64,000 bases of DNA from Phycisphaerae bacterium. GTDB taxonomy: Bacteria; Planctomycetota; Phycisphaerae; Sedimentisphaerales; Anaerobacaceae. Both the position numbers and the translations under genes were made by a program. The stretch covers positions 39,443-103,442 of the forward strand of contig JAUWBI010000001.1 in the NCBI GenBank assembly GCA_030601745.1, given 5' to 3'. Shown here piece after piece: positions 29,947 through 39,511 of the stretch (the stretch's first letter is position 1; every line of letters begins with the position of its first letter). The notes under the pieces are model-generated. The model made no database searches. It was not told the origin of the DNA and saw only the letters and a list, made by a program, of their open reading frames with translations.

Positions 29947-32378
29947 TTGCGTTCCTTCCTGCTGTTTTGGCTCTCCTGGTCTATCGGCACCGCCAGAGTA
30001 ACCCGAGTCCCACGCCCGGGCTTGGATTCAATTTCAAAACGACCACCGATGTGCCCCAATCGTTCGCGTATACTAAACAGGCCAAACCCCCCTGTTTTGT
30101 AGTCGTAAGAACCGGTTTGGGATATGTCAAAACCAACGCCGTCGTCCTCAACGCTCACCCGTATCTCATTACCCACTCTTCGAGTTGAAACCGTTACGTT
30201 GCGGGCCTGCGCGTGCTTTGCAACGTTGACCAGCAGCTCCCGCACGGCCTGGAATAAAAAAACACGAACATTATTATCCAGCGGTTTGGTCTGCCCATCA
30301 GCTTTGAAGTCGGCTGAAAGACCATACTGCTGCCTTGTTTGTCTAACGAGCCATTCCACAGCCGCTTCAAAACCCAGCTCATATAGGACCGGAGGGCTCA
30401 GTTCGAACGTCAATGACCGTGTGCTCTCAATTGTCTGTGCGATTAAATCGCGAATCTCCTCCAGGTCTTCGGCAAGTTCCGGCGAAGTCACCGATTCCCG
30501 CAGCGACTCTATTTTGATTTTGGAGATAGCCAGGTTCTGACCCACATGGTCGTGCACATCCATTGCTATTCGCCGTCTCAGGCGTTCCTCAGCCAATGAC
30601 AGTTCTGAAGCCAAAGACCGCAGTTGCTTTTGATAGATAAGAAGCTTTTCCTCAGCCTTTTTGCGTTCGGTAATCTCACTCCGCGACTCTTCGTTGACCC
30701 TTTCAAGGTCCGCAGTGCGCTGCTCAACCCGAATTTCCAACTCATCGCGAGCCTTCTGCAGCTCGTCCTCCGCCCGCTTGTGCTCGGTGACGTCCCTGAA
30801 ATACCAAACTCTACCGTAATACTTGTCATTCGAATCCAGCAAAGGAGAAGAATACCTGTCAAAAACTCTGCTGTCCGTGAATTGTATCTCGTCTCTGCTC
30901 TTTTCATTTTTGTGAGCATAAAGATATCTCACTTTCTCCAGGAACTGCTCAGGGTGTTTTAACTGGCTTAAGACGTATTGAAGCATCTTTTCGTCGTCTC
31001 TTGTATTTAAAATCTGCTGAGGTATATTCCACATCCGGCCAAAAATTTTGTTGAATGAAATGGATTTTCCTTCACTGTCCACAACCAAAATTCCGTCAAT
31101 TGACGTCTCAGACTGTGCTTCCAGCAGAGTACTCTTAAACAAAAGTTCCTCCTCCGCTTTCTTGTGCTCGGTGATGTCGTGGGCTATCCCTATGACTGCA
31201 ACCACATCCCCCTTATCATTGCAAATAGGAGCCAGTGTCCTGGAAAAGAGGTGAAGTTCTTCACCTAACATAATACCTACCTCCCGTTGAGTGATTCTAT
31301 TTTCATCAAAGACGTGCAGAACATTTTCAAGCATCCTTTTCGCTTCTTCCTCCGGAAAAACTTCCACGAGTTGTTTGCCGATAATGTCGCCCGGTTCTCT
31401 GCCAAGAAATCCGGCACCACTTTGGTTGATGTAGAGATGGCGCCCGTCACGGCCAAGTATAAAAATGGCATCCGGACTCGATTCGACGAGCGTCCGATAC
31501 CTCTCCTCACTCTCGTGCAGCTTCTCCTCTGCCTTCTTGCGCTCGGTGATGTCCCTTATAATTCCCTGTATTCCGATTGTTTCACCGTCCTTAAGTATAG
31601 GTGAGGAGTTGAGCTCGATGAAGACGTGGCTCCCATCCTTCCTTATTGCCTCCATCCGGAGAATTCCGAGGTTCCTGCCTTTCATATTTTCAGCAAAGCG
31701 TTGTGAAACTCGGGGTATCTCGGATTTAATCAGATAATTCTTAAAATGTGTCCCTACCATCTCTTGCGGCTTGTAATGGAATATCTTCTCACTTGCGTCG
31801 GAAACATAAGTCAGACAACCCTGAGCATCTGTCATAAATATCAGGTCGAAGCTTCTCTCAGCAAGACCGCTAAACCTCTCTTCAAACGCCTTCAACTCTT
31901 CCTCTGCTTGTTTGCGCTCGGTAATATCACGGGCAATGCCAATGAGCCCAATAATGTTTCCCTTATTATCAAACTGTGGAACCTTTATAGCCTGAAACCA
32001 GCGTTCTTTCCCGTCCGAGCCGGTCATGTGCTTGGTAATTTCTGTTGGCTTGCCTGTCTCGAAAACAAGTTTGTCATCTTCAATATTTTTTCTGGCTTCC
32101 TCTTTCTTTGGCATTATTTCATAGTCATTCTTTCCAATAACCTGCTCACGAGGTAATCCGAATGCCTCTAAGGTTTTGTCGTTGGCGATAACATATCGGC
32201 TTTTCAGGTCCTTAAAAAAGATGACATCATGTGCGGATTCCACCATAAATTGGTATTGTTTGAGTTTCTGCTCCACTTTTTTGTGTTCAGCTTCTATCCG
32301 TTCCAGCTCTGCTGCGCGAGACCGCAAGGTCTTCAACTCTTCGATGAGCGTTTTTTTAGTCTTTCCGGAATCGCACAT
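29943..32378 (-). CDS. Multi-PAS sensor histidine kinase (HisKA_3/NarX-type)
   Basis: Repeated PAS/PAC ending DITERKKAEE; RIAMDVHDHVGQNLA; HATPase DDGVGFD; 4-bp overlap with regulator. Confidence 0.95.
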   Translation of the reverse strand: MCDSGKTKKTLIEELKTLRSRAAELERIEAEHKKVEQKLKQYQFMVESAHDVIFFKDLKSRYVIANDKTLEAFGLPREQVIGKNDYEIMPKKEEARKNIEDDKLVFETGKPTEITKHMTGSDGKERWFQAIKVPQFDNKGNIIGLIGIARDITERKQAEEELKAFEERFSGLAERSFDLIFMTDAQGCLTYVSDASEKIFHYKPQEMVGTHFKNYLIKSEIPRVSQRFAENMKGRNLGILRMEAIRKDGSHVFIELNSSPILKDGETIGIQGIIRDITERKKAEEKLHESEERYRTLVESSPDAIFILGRDGRHLYINQSGAGFLGREPGDIIGKQLVEVFPEEEAKRMLENVLHVFDENRITQREVGIMLGEELHLFSRTLAPICNDKGDVVAVIGIAHDITEHKKAEEELLFKSTLLEAQSETSIDGILVVDSEGKSISFNKIFGRMWNIPQQILNTRDDEKMLQYVLSQLKHPEQFLEKVRYLYAHKNEKSRDEIQFTDSRVFDRYSSPLLDSNDKYYGRVWYFRDVTEHKRAEDELQKARDELEIRVEQRTADLERVNEESRSEITERKKAEEKLLIYQKQLRSLASELSLAEERLRRRIAMDVHDHVGQNLAISKIKIESLRESVTSPELAEDLEEIRDLIAQTIESTRSLTFELSPPVLYELGFEAAVEWLVRQTRQQYGLSADFKADGQTKPLDNNVRVFLFQAVRELLVNVAKHAQARNVTVSTRRVGNEIRVSVEDDGVGFDISQTGSYDYKTGGFGLFSIRERLGHIGGRFEIESKPGRGTRVTLAVPIDQESQNSRKERK

Positions 32379-32449
32379 AGCTTTACCTTAACCCTCTTAC
32401 CGACTTTATATTTTTGCCGGAATACTTTTTAGCGAGTTTACGCATAACA

Positions 32450-32926
32450 TTACTGCTCAAGGCCAAAAAACTCAAGCCATTGTTTGGTTTCGCTCTCACT
32501 TAGTCCCCGGCGTTTCGCTGTCGGCTCTTTGAATGTCTTTTTCCGCCTCAACTGCTTCCGGAGATTACTCCAGAAAACCTCAGACTTCACCGCCGTTGCT
32601 TTTCTCGCCCGGGCTGCATCTCGCAGTCTTCGGTCACTGCTGACAACGGTCAATCTTCTCGGCGCAGTGCTTGCTTTTATTTTATCTTCGATTACCGTGT
32701 CGGCATCGCTGCCAAACCCCGCGAAAAAGACCTCCAGATTGCTTATATTATCGAATCCGCTTTTGTCCCGCGGCCCCGTACCATCGAAAACAAGTTCGCC
32801 CTTTTCTCCCATCAGCTTTAAGAACCTGCCTATAATCCGGCACAACTGAACATCGCTAATCGACCCAGCTTCTTCACTTATCTTTACAATTGAATGCAGC
32901 AGATTATGACCGTCAATAATAACCAT
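32450..32926 (-). CDS. NYN/YacP-like predicted RNA-binding or nuclease protein
   Basis: MVIIDGHNLLHSI, LVFDGTGPRDKSG, FGSDADTVIEDKI, TVVSSDRRLRDAAR. Confidence 0.85.
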   Translation of the reverse strand: MVIIDGHNLLHSIVKISEEAGSISDVQLCRIIGRFLKLMGEKGELVFDGTGPRDKSGFDNISNLEVFFAGFGSDADTVIEDKIKASTAPRRLTVVSSDRRLRDAARARKATAVKSEVFWSNLRKQLRRKKTFKEPTAKRRGLSESETKQWLEFFGLEQ

Positions 32927-32938
32927 CTCTTGGGCTGT

Positions 32939-33166
32939 TTAGAGCAAATCATTAAACTCTGATACTGATAGGCGGGCTTGTTTTAAGATGTGTGACAACG
33001 TAGAGCGTTTGATTGGACGGTGTGCTGGAACAATAATTTTGAGCATCTCATTAGGAAGGCGTTTTTGTAATCTGATATGACTGCCTTTCTGACGAATTAC
33101 TATCCAGCCGTCCCGCCTAAGAGCCTTGATGACTTGCTGATAGCTCAAACTCGGAACCTTGCTCAT
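32939..33166 (-). CDS. hicA: HicA-family mRNA interferase toxin
   Basis: SYQQVIKALRRDGWIVIRQKGSHIRLQ, IIVPAHRPIKRSTLSHILKQARLS. Confidence 0.92.
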   Translation of the reverse strand: MSKVPSLSYQQVIKALRRDGWIVIRQKGSHIRLQKRLPNEMLKIIVPAHRPIKRSTLSHILKQARLSVSEFNDLL

Positions 33167-33366
33167 AATGCTATCTCTAATTGTTCAGAATCCGGTGAAA
33201 AGCTGAGATCGTCATCCACGGGTTCTAAGTAAAGTCCAATTGCTTCACGAATATTTTTTAGAGCTTCTTCACGTGTGTTTCCCTCGCTCACGCAACCTGG
33301 GAGGGAAGGAACAATCACAGTATATCCACCTTCTTCACTTGGTTCCAAAATAACTCTAAATTTCAT
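33163..33366 (-). CDS. hicB: HicB-family antitoxin (partial RNase H-like)
   Basis: FRVILEPSEEGGYTVIVPSLPGCVSEGNTREEALKNIREAIGLYLE; 4-bp overlap with hicA. Confidence 0.92.
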   Translation of the reverse strand: MKFRVILEPSEEGGYTVIVPSLPGCVSEGNTREEALKNIREAIGLYLEPVDDDLSFSPDSEQLEIAL

Positions 33367-33411
33367 TTTACTATACCTCCGGTGAAATTATAGCATGTCC
33401 ACCACACTTTA

Positions 33412-33543
33412 TCAACCTAACATTATATCTCGTATTTCGTATACTTTGAAGTCATATAATGGGACATCGCTGATTGACTCGGCGTCTTCCACCAATTCCT
33501 GAATTGCCAACAGCAGATTATGACCATCAATAATAACCGGCAT
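33412..33543 (-). pseudogene. 5' fragment of a NYN/YacP-like gene, TGA-TAG-ATG adjacent to pyrC
   Basis: Encodes MPVIIDGHNLLLAIQELVEDAESISDVPLYDFKVYEIRDIMLG*, matching the start of the 32450-32926 gene. Confidence 0.75.
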
Positions 33544-33546
33544 CTA

Positions 33547-34830
33547 TCAGTCACCAGCTGAAAATCTTATCTCCCCGCCGACGATTGTTTTTTCGACCCT
33601 GCCTTTTACCGTCCAGCCGTGATAGGGACAATTTCTGCTTTTAGAGCGAAATTTCTTTACGTCAATTTTATACTCGGCGTCCGGGTCGATAATGGTAACA
33701 TCGCCCTGCCTGCCTACTCCGAGCGTGCCCTTATCAACGCCGATTATCTTAGCTGGTTTTTCGGTCATCAATCGAATAAGTGCAGGCCAGTTCAGAATAC
33801 CCGGCTCTAAAAGCACCTTGACGTAAAGGCCCAGGGCACATTCCAGACTTGCTATGCCGAAAGGAGCAGCTAAAAATTCCAGCTCCTTTTCGCTTTGCAG
33901 GTGCGGAGCGTGGTCGCTAACCAGAGCGTCAACCAGCCCTTCGGCAATCGCCTGCTTTAGGGCCTCAATATCTTTGGCCGACCGCAACGGCGGATTTACC
34001 TTGTAGTTGGTGTCATATTCGGCGCAGCACTCCTCGGTTAAGAGCAAATGGTGCGGCGTCACCTCGCAGGTAATCGGCAAAGAATCCTTCTTGGCAGCCC
34101 TTATCAGCTCAACCGACCCTGCCGTCGATATATGCTGGGCATGGTAACGAACGTTGGTCTTCTTAACGAGTTGAACATCCCGCCACAGCATTGCCTCTTC
34201 AGCCAGTGTATCGGCCCCCGGCAGGCCGAGTATCGTCGAATAATAACCGGCGTTCATCACACCATTGCCGGCAAAACTATCATCCTGACAATGCTGAGCC
34301 GTAACCACATCAAACATAGCAACATACTTTAGAGCCCGCAGCATAACCGACGGGTCCTGAACCCCATTGCCATCGTCGGTAAAACCAACGGCCCCGGCCT
34401 CAGCCATAAATCCCATCTCCGCAAGCTCAACACCGGCCCTTTGCTTTGTGATAGCCCCCATCACATAGACATGGGTCTTTCGCGCTTGCCTGGCCTTTCG
34501 ATGGACATATTCGACATCGGTTTCATTTTCGATAGGCGGATTAGTGTTCGGCATACAGACAACCGAAGTAAAACCCGCTGCTACCGCCGCTGCTGAGCCG
34601 CTTGCTATTGTTTCTTCTTCTTCATCACCCGGCTCACGAAAGTGAACGTGGATATCAATCAGACCCGGCGTTACTAATTTGCCGGCGGCATCAATGACTT
34701 TCTGCGCGGATTTTTCAATTTCACCGACCGCTGCAATTTTTTCATCGACGATAAGCACATCGCATTTCTTGTCGATGCCGTTTGCCGGGTCTATCACGTG
34801 TCCATTCTTTATCAAAAGTTCAGAGTTCAT
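33547..34830 (-). CDS. pyrC: Dihydroorotase
   Basis: Start at MNSELLIKNGHVIDP; GLIDIHVHFREPGDEEEE, EVTPHHLLLTEE, DALVSDHAPH. Confidence 0.95.
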   Translation of the reverse strand: MNSELLIKNGHVIDPANGIDKKCDVLIVDEKIAAVGEIEKSAQKVIDAAGKLVTPGLIDIHVHFREPGDEEEETIASGSAAAVAAGFTSVVCMPNTNPPIENETDVEYVHRKARQARKTHVYVMGAITKQRAGVELAEMGFMAEAGAVGFTDDGNGVQDPSVMLRALKYVAMFDVVTAQHCQDDSFAGNGVMNAGYYSTILGLPGADTLAEEAMLWRDVQLVKKTNVRYHAQHISTAGSVELIRAAKKDSLPITCEVTPHHLLLTEECCAEYDTNYKVNPPLRSAKDIEALKQAIAEGLVDALVSDHAPHLQSEKELEFLAAPFGIASLECALGLYVKVLLEPGILNWPALIRLMTEKPAKIIGVDKGTLGVGRQGDVTIIDPDAEYKIDVKKFRSKSRNCPYHGWTVKGRVEKTIVGGEIRFSAGD

Positions 34831-34858
34831 AATCGTATTTATGGGCCTATAACCTTTA

Positions 34859-34922
34859 GTGTATTTCTGCGGTGCGACGCACCTGGGCAAACGAGTCGAG
34901 CTACCAGGCCTGTGTTATACAC
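34859..34922 (-). promoter_or_regulatory. Possible structured 5'UTR element upstream of pyrC
   Basis: GTGTAT...ATACAC closing pair, CCTGG/CCAGG, perfect GGTGC-GTC-GCACC hairpin. Confidence 0.3.
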
Positions 34923-34930
34923 CGTATCAG

Positions 34931-35167
34931 CTACTGAGCTGTCCTTTTACTTGCATTCAGTATCGTGATACCTACAATTTGTCCCGCTTCATACCTGACT
35001 ATGATGTCATCATCCGTGAGTTTAGAATCATCAGCGTGGCTTGGCTTCTTGAAATTAACGTAGAGCACATCCGCTTCCTTATCATATGTCGTCCAAATCC
35101 TCGTGTGAGGGATCTCCAATAACTGGGGCACAAGGGTTAACATTCTTTCTATCTCTATTGCGGCCAT
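34931..35167 (-). CDS. DUF2283 domain protein
   Basis: YDKEADVLYVNFKKPSHADDSKLTDDDIIVRYEAGQIVGITILNASK. Confidence 0.85.
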   Translation of the reverse strand: MAAIEIERMLTLVPQLLEIPHTRIWTTYDKEADVLYVNFKKPSHADDSKLTDDDIIVRYEAGQIVGITILNASKRTAQ

Positions 35168-35192
35168 AGCTTTTGCCTCCTTTCGAGTTGCC

Positions 35193-35405
35193 TCAGAGCG
35201 GTTTCTTGAATTCCTTTACCGTCATCCCTGCATCTTTGATAATCCCACCCATCGGGAAAGCGTTGATTGGATTTGCGCGAGGGATGATGATAATTCGTCC
35301 GCCCTTGGTCATTGATATATGATTACCTTCGCGGACCACCCAAAAGCCCGCTTTCTCAAAGGCCCTGACAGTGCGACGGTGGGACACACCTGGAAGTTTT
35401 GGCAT
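35193..35405 (-). CDS. HicA-family toxin (second module)
   Basis: HRRTVRAFEKAGFWVVREGNHISMTKGGRIIIIPRANPI. Confidence 0.85.
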   Translation of the reverse strand: MPKLPGVSHRRTVRAFEKAGFWVVREGNHISMTKGGRIIIIPRANPINAFPMGGIIKDAGMTVKEFKKPL

Positions 35406-35407
35406 AA

Positions 35408-35605
35408 TTACACCGCCACCTCAACCGAACGAGTTGTTTTATCTTTCAGCAGTTCCTCGACTGTTGCAAGGTATGTCTCTATAGCGTCCTTTATATTTTC
35501 GAGCACCTCTTCTTCAGTTGCACCCTGGGACCAACATCCAGGCAACCCGGGACACCAGACGGCATAACCTTCGTCAGTCTTCTCAAGTTTAACCATGTAC
35601 TTCAT
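35408..35605 (-). CDS. HicB-family antitoxin (second module)
   Basis: VKLEKTDEGYAVWCPGLPGCWSQGATEEEVLENIKDAIETYL. Confidence 0.9.
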   Translation of the reverse strand: MKYMVKLEKTDEGYAVWCPGLPGCWSQGATEEEVLENIKDAIETYLATVEELLKDKTTRSVEVAV

Positions 35606-35653
35606 TAGGTACTCCTACACAACAATAAGTTATCAATAATCAATTATCAATTA

Positions 35654-36613
35654 TCAATCCCCTTGCGCTGCTGCCTGATTGACTAAGAACAGCACCGCCA
35701 TTCTCACGGCCAGGCCATTGGTTACCTGCTCTAAGATGACGCTTCTTTCGCCGTCCGCCACCTCACTTTCCATCTCCAGGCCCCTGTTAATCGGCCCGGG
35801 GTGCATAACCAGAATATCAGGTTTTGCCCTTTTCATACGCTCGACGGTCAGGCCGAAATAATGCGAGTATTCCCGTATCGAAGGAAAAGGATTGCCGCCC
35901 AGCCGTTCAAACTGAATCCGAAGCATATTTATCACATCAACCTTTTCGATAACCTCATCAAGCGAATAGCTTACACTAACCGGCAGCCGGCTCAACTGCG
36001 TTGGCATAAGCGTCGGCGGACCAACAAATATGACTTCGGCACCGAGTTTTGTCATCGCCCACATATCACTGCGTGCAACGCGCGAGTGCGCAATATCGCC
36101 GACAATCGCTATCTTCAAACCCTCGAGAGTGCCTTTGATTTTGCGAATGGTATAGACGTCCAGAAGACCCTGCGTGGGATGCTCACAGAACCCGTCGCCG
36201 GCATTGACTACGCAGGCGTTGATATTCCTGCTCAAAAATTTCGGCGCACCGCCGGCATTGTGCCGAATCACAACAATATCAATTCCCATCGCTTCCAGAT
36301 TCCTGGCCGTATCTAAAAGTGTCTCGCCCTTACTGACCGAGCTGGCCTTCTGGGTGAACTCTATAATATCAGCGCTTAATCGGCTCGCCGCCAGGGCAAA
36401 GCTGTTTCGCGTCCGCGTGCTGTCTTCAAAAAACAAATTCACCACAACCTTGCCGCGCAAAGGCGGGGCCTTTTTTACCGACCGTGTGCTTATCTGCTCA
36501 AAGCCCTTGGCCGTGTCAAGAATATACGTAATCTCTTCGACGCTCAGCTCCCGCAGACCAAGCAAATGCTTGCGCCGCCACTTGAATTGTTTACTTTTTC
36601 TTATTAACGCCAT
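35654..36613 (-). CDS. pyrB: Aspartate carbamoyltransferase catalytic subunit
   Basis: FFEDSTRTRNSFALAASRLSAD, HPTQGLLDVYTI, GDIAHSRVARSD, MHPGPINRGLEM. Confidence 0.96.
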   Translation of the reverse strand: MALIRKSKQFKWRRKHLLGLRELSVEEITYILDTAKGFEQISTRSVKKAPPLRGKVVVNLFFEDSTRTRNSFALAASRLSADIIEFTQKASSVSKGETLLDTARNLEAMGIDIVVIRHNAGGAPKFLSRNINACVVNAGDGFCEHPTQGLLDVYTIRKIKGTLEGLKIAIVGDIAHSRVARSDMWAMTKLGAEVIFVGPPTLMPTQLSRLPVSVSYSLDEVIEKVDVINMLRIQFERLGGNPFPSIREYSHYFGLTVERMKRAKPDILVMHPGPINRGLEMESEVADGERSVILEQVTNGLAVRMAVLFLVNQAAAQGD

Positions 36614-36670
36614 AATATCGTATCTCGTATTTCGATATTCGATATTCGATATTCATAATTCGTTTTGATT

Positions 36671-37198
36671 TTACTCGATGACAACCTCCTCTTTTCCATC
36701 TGATTCGGAGAGAAAAACCTGCACTAATTTGTCGGGTGCAGCATCGCTTTTATAACCGGCGTAATCGGCCTGTATCGGCAGCTCCCTGCCGACTCTGTCA
36801 ACAAGGACCGCCAGTTTTATCGCCCTCGGCCTGCCTAAATCTATAAGTGCATCCATCGCTGCACGCGTTGAGCGGCCGGTATATAGAACATCGTCAACCA
36901 GAATAATGATTTTATCGTCTATATCGAAACCGATTTCAGTGGTTCGAACCTGCGGCTGGGCGGTGCCCTGCGGCGAATTCAAATCGTCACGGTAAAGCGT
37001 TATATCCAGAGTGCCGCACGGAACATCTTTGCCGAGCTGCTGTGATAATCGGCTCGATAACCTCTGGGCGAGAATCTCCCCTCTACTGCGAATACCGATT
37101 ACGGCAATATCGAGTTCGCCCGGCGTTTCAGAAATAATGTGGCCTGTCAAATCCTTGAGAATTTGCTCGATTTGCTCGGAATTTAAAATCGCTTTCAT
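36671..37198 (-). CDS. pyrR: Bifunctional pyr operon regulator/uracil phosphoribosyltransferase
   Basis: VIGIRSRGEILAQRL, DITLYRDDL, ILVDDVLYTGRSTRAAMDAL. Confidence 0.94.
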   Translation of the reverse strand: MKAILNSEQIEQILKDLTGHIISETPGELDIAVIGIRSRGEILAQRLSSRLSQQLGKDVPCGTLDITLYRDDLNSPQGTAQPQVRTTEIGFDIDDKIIILVDDVLYTGRSTRAAMDALIDLGRPRAIKLAVLVDRVGRELPIQADYAGYKSDAAPDKLVQVFLSESDGKEEVVIE

Positions 37199-37486
37199 AA
37201 TTACGGCAGCCCTTCAGCCTAACACAGCCAGAATATCGGCTTGAGTATACCAACCAGAGCCCGATAAAGCAAGATTTCCGAATTAAGTTTTCGGAAACCA
37301 GCTTTTCAGTACTGAAAAGCGGAATATTACAGGAGCCAGCCGGATAATAATTTACTTGAAAACAAAGTCGCTTTATGGTATCATATTGGCAAGGATCGAG
37401 CGGCAAGAAATTAAAGCCAGGGAGGTCGGCAGCCGGGGGAGCAACTTTGTGCCTTTTGGATTTTACGCCACCTCCGGAGTTATGGA

Positions 37487-39226
37487 ATGCTACAAACTGC
37501 TAAAAAAATACTCGTACTGAGCTTAATGGCTTGCGTGGCGGCAATGCTGGCACCTGTGAGCACCAACGCTGGAACCGAAGGACCACAGGTTGACGAAACG
37601 CTGCAGCCGCAAGGTCTGAATCACGCCGGTATTTATGCCTTAAGAAAAATTGACCCCGGTTTGACAGGCGCCGGCGTCAAATTCGCTGTTATCTCCCGAA
37701 GCATTACTTATATCGACGGCGAACCTCAAAACGATTACCGCCCGAGTATCGGGCACGATTGCTTCAAAGCCAAACAATTAGGCTTTCACGACCAGGCCGA
37801 ACTGCCGGCAGGCATCTCACCCCATTCGACAGCCATCTGCTCCATACTGCTCGGCGAAGACCCCGACGCATTTAATCCTCACGCGGGCCAATTCTACTAT
37901 CAAGGCACAGCACCGCAGGCCCAGGCCGATATCTACGAATTCTGGCATTTCTTAATCAATAACGTATTCCCTCACTCACCGCCGGACGCGGATATTATAA
38001 CCGCAAGCTTCGGCGTCCCACGTGAATATTGGTGGACAAGGGGGATCGAATCACTGGCAGAGCACTACGGCCTTATCATCGTGGCCGGCATTGGCAACGG
38101 CTCCGATGCTGACGACCCCCTGTTTTATCCCGGCGCGGCCGCAAACGTTATCGGCGTCGGTGTAGTTGATTCCGTAAACACCGAAGACCTTGCAACCAAT
38201 CTGGCACATTTCGCCCTGGCCTATCCGGAGCATTCGAGTTTCGGCCCAACTGCGGACGGCCGATGTAAGCCTGACATCGTCGCGCCCGGAAATTGCCTCG
38301 CTGCCGACAACAACGAACCCAACCGCTATGAACCAACCGGCGACTGGTCGAGTTTCTCAACACCGATAGTCGCAGGAACGGTCGGCCTGCTCGTTCAGAA
38401 AGCCAGGCAAGACCCGGACTTCAGCTCCGCTGTTTCGCCGGACGGCGGAAATTGCGTAATAAAAGCCATTTTGCTAAATTCAGCAACCAAACTGCCCTAC
38501 TGGCACAAGGGCCGGCTCGAAATCGACGATGACCACCAGGCCCCGCTGGACTATATTCAGGGGGCGGGAATGGTAAATGCGGTTGGCGCTTACAAACATT
38601 TAATTGCCGGACGAAACAGACCCGGCTACGTCTCAACAACCGGCTGGGACAATAACCTGCTGCAAAAAACCAAAAACCCACAAAATATCTACAAAATCAC
38701 CCTCACTCAGCCGGCAGATAAATTTATTACCGCCACGGTCGTCTGGAACAGGCACTACAATAACGCTTATCCTTTTGAGCCGATGCCGGAGAAAGATGCC
38801 AACCTCCGCCTCGAACTCTGGGCCGTTGACCCAATTGACCCCAACAACGACTATTTGCTCGATTATAGCGACAGCAGTGTGGACAACGTTGAGCATATTT
38901 ACTGCCGGGCAGACGCCAACTATACCAATTACGAAATTGTCCTCTCTCACGACCCGATGCAAATAGACAAAACGCAGCGCTACGGCCTGGCCTGGAATGT
39001 CAGCGCCGGATACGACAGCAACAGCATCTTCTGGTATGACCTTAATGCCGATGGTATTGTCAACAATTTAGACTTTGCTATCCTGCTCACCAATTTGTTA
39101 AACAGCACCAAATCGCCGGAAAGTTATTTATTCGGTGATATCAATGCCGACGGCGCAATCGACGTCAAAGATGTGGAAATCCTCATAAAGCACAAAGACA
39201 CACGAGCCGATTGGCACATAGAGTAG
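37487..39226 (+). CDS. Secreted subtilisin-like (S8) peptidase with C-terminal dockerin type I
   Basis: SPHSTAICSILLG, SSFSTPIVAGTVGLL; DLNADGIVNNLDFAILLTNLL...DINADGAIDVKDVEILI. Confidence 0.88.
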   Translation: MLQTAKKILVLSLMACVAAMLAPVSTNAGTEGPQVDETLQPQGLNHAGIYALRKIDPGLTGAGVKFAVISRSITYIDGEPQNDYRPSIGHDCFKAKQLGFHDQAELPAGISPHSTAICSILLGEDPDAFNPHAGQFYYQGTAPQAQADIYEFWHFLINNVFPHSPPDADIITASFGVPREYWWTRGIESLAEHYGLIIVAGIGNGSDADDPLFYPGAAANVIGVGVVDSVNTEDLATNLAHFALAYPEHSSFGPTADGRCKPDIVAPGNCLAADNNEPNRYEPTGDWSSFSTPIVAGTVGLLVQKARQDPDFSSAVSPDGGNCVIKAILLNSATKLPYWHKGRLEIDDDHQAPLDYIQGAGMVNAVGAYKHLIAGRNRPGYVSTTGWDNNLLQKTKNPQNIYKITLTQPADKFITATVVWNRHYNNAYPFEPMPEKDANLRLELWAVDPIDPNNDYLLDYSDSSVDNVEHIYCRADANYTNYEIVLSHDPMQIDKTQRYGLAWNVSAGYDSNSIFWYDLNADGIVNNLDFAILLTNLLNSTKSPESYLFGDINADGAIDVKDVEILIKHKDTRADWHIE

Positions 39227-39511
39227 TATTTAGTTAGTCGTTAGTATTTAGTCGTTGTCTCTTGCATAAAACCTACGAGCGTAAGCACTTATGACTTGTG
39301 CGCTTTTGACTTTCGCATTTTCGCTCTCCAAAACTCCTATAATTTTATTGACATCTTTCTCTCAATCAGGTACGCTATGTTTGAAAAAGGGTGGTGAGAA
39401 GGCTTGTTTTTCTTTCCTACGAGCTTCCACCACAAAAACGCGTTTTTCTATAATCCAAATATGGCAGGAGCATGCCGAGCAGAAACCTGACCGACAAGAG
39501 GAAGAATTAAA

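Noticed and set aside
34859-34940. tRNA-like phrase AGCTCAGT...GCCTGGTAGCTCG on the minus strand
   Set aside because: No acceptor-stem complementarity, no T-loop GTTCRA motif and no 7-nt anticodon loop; reported only as a possible structured UTR.
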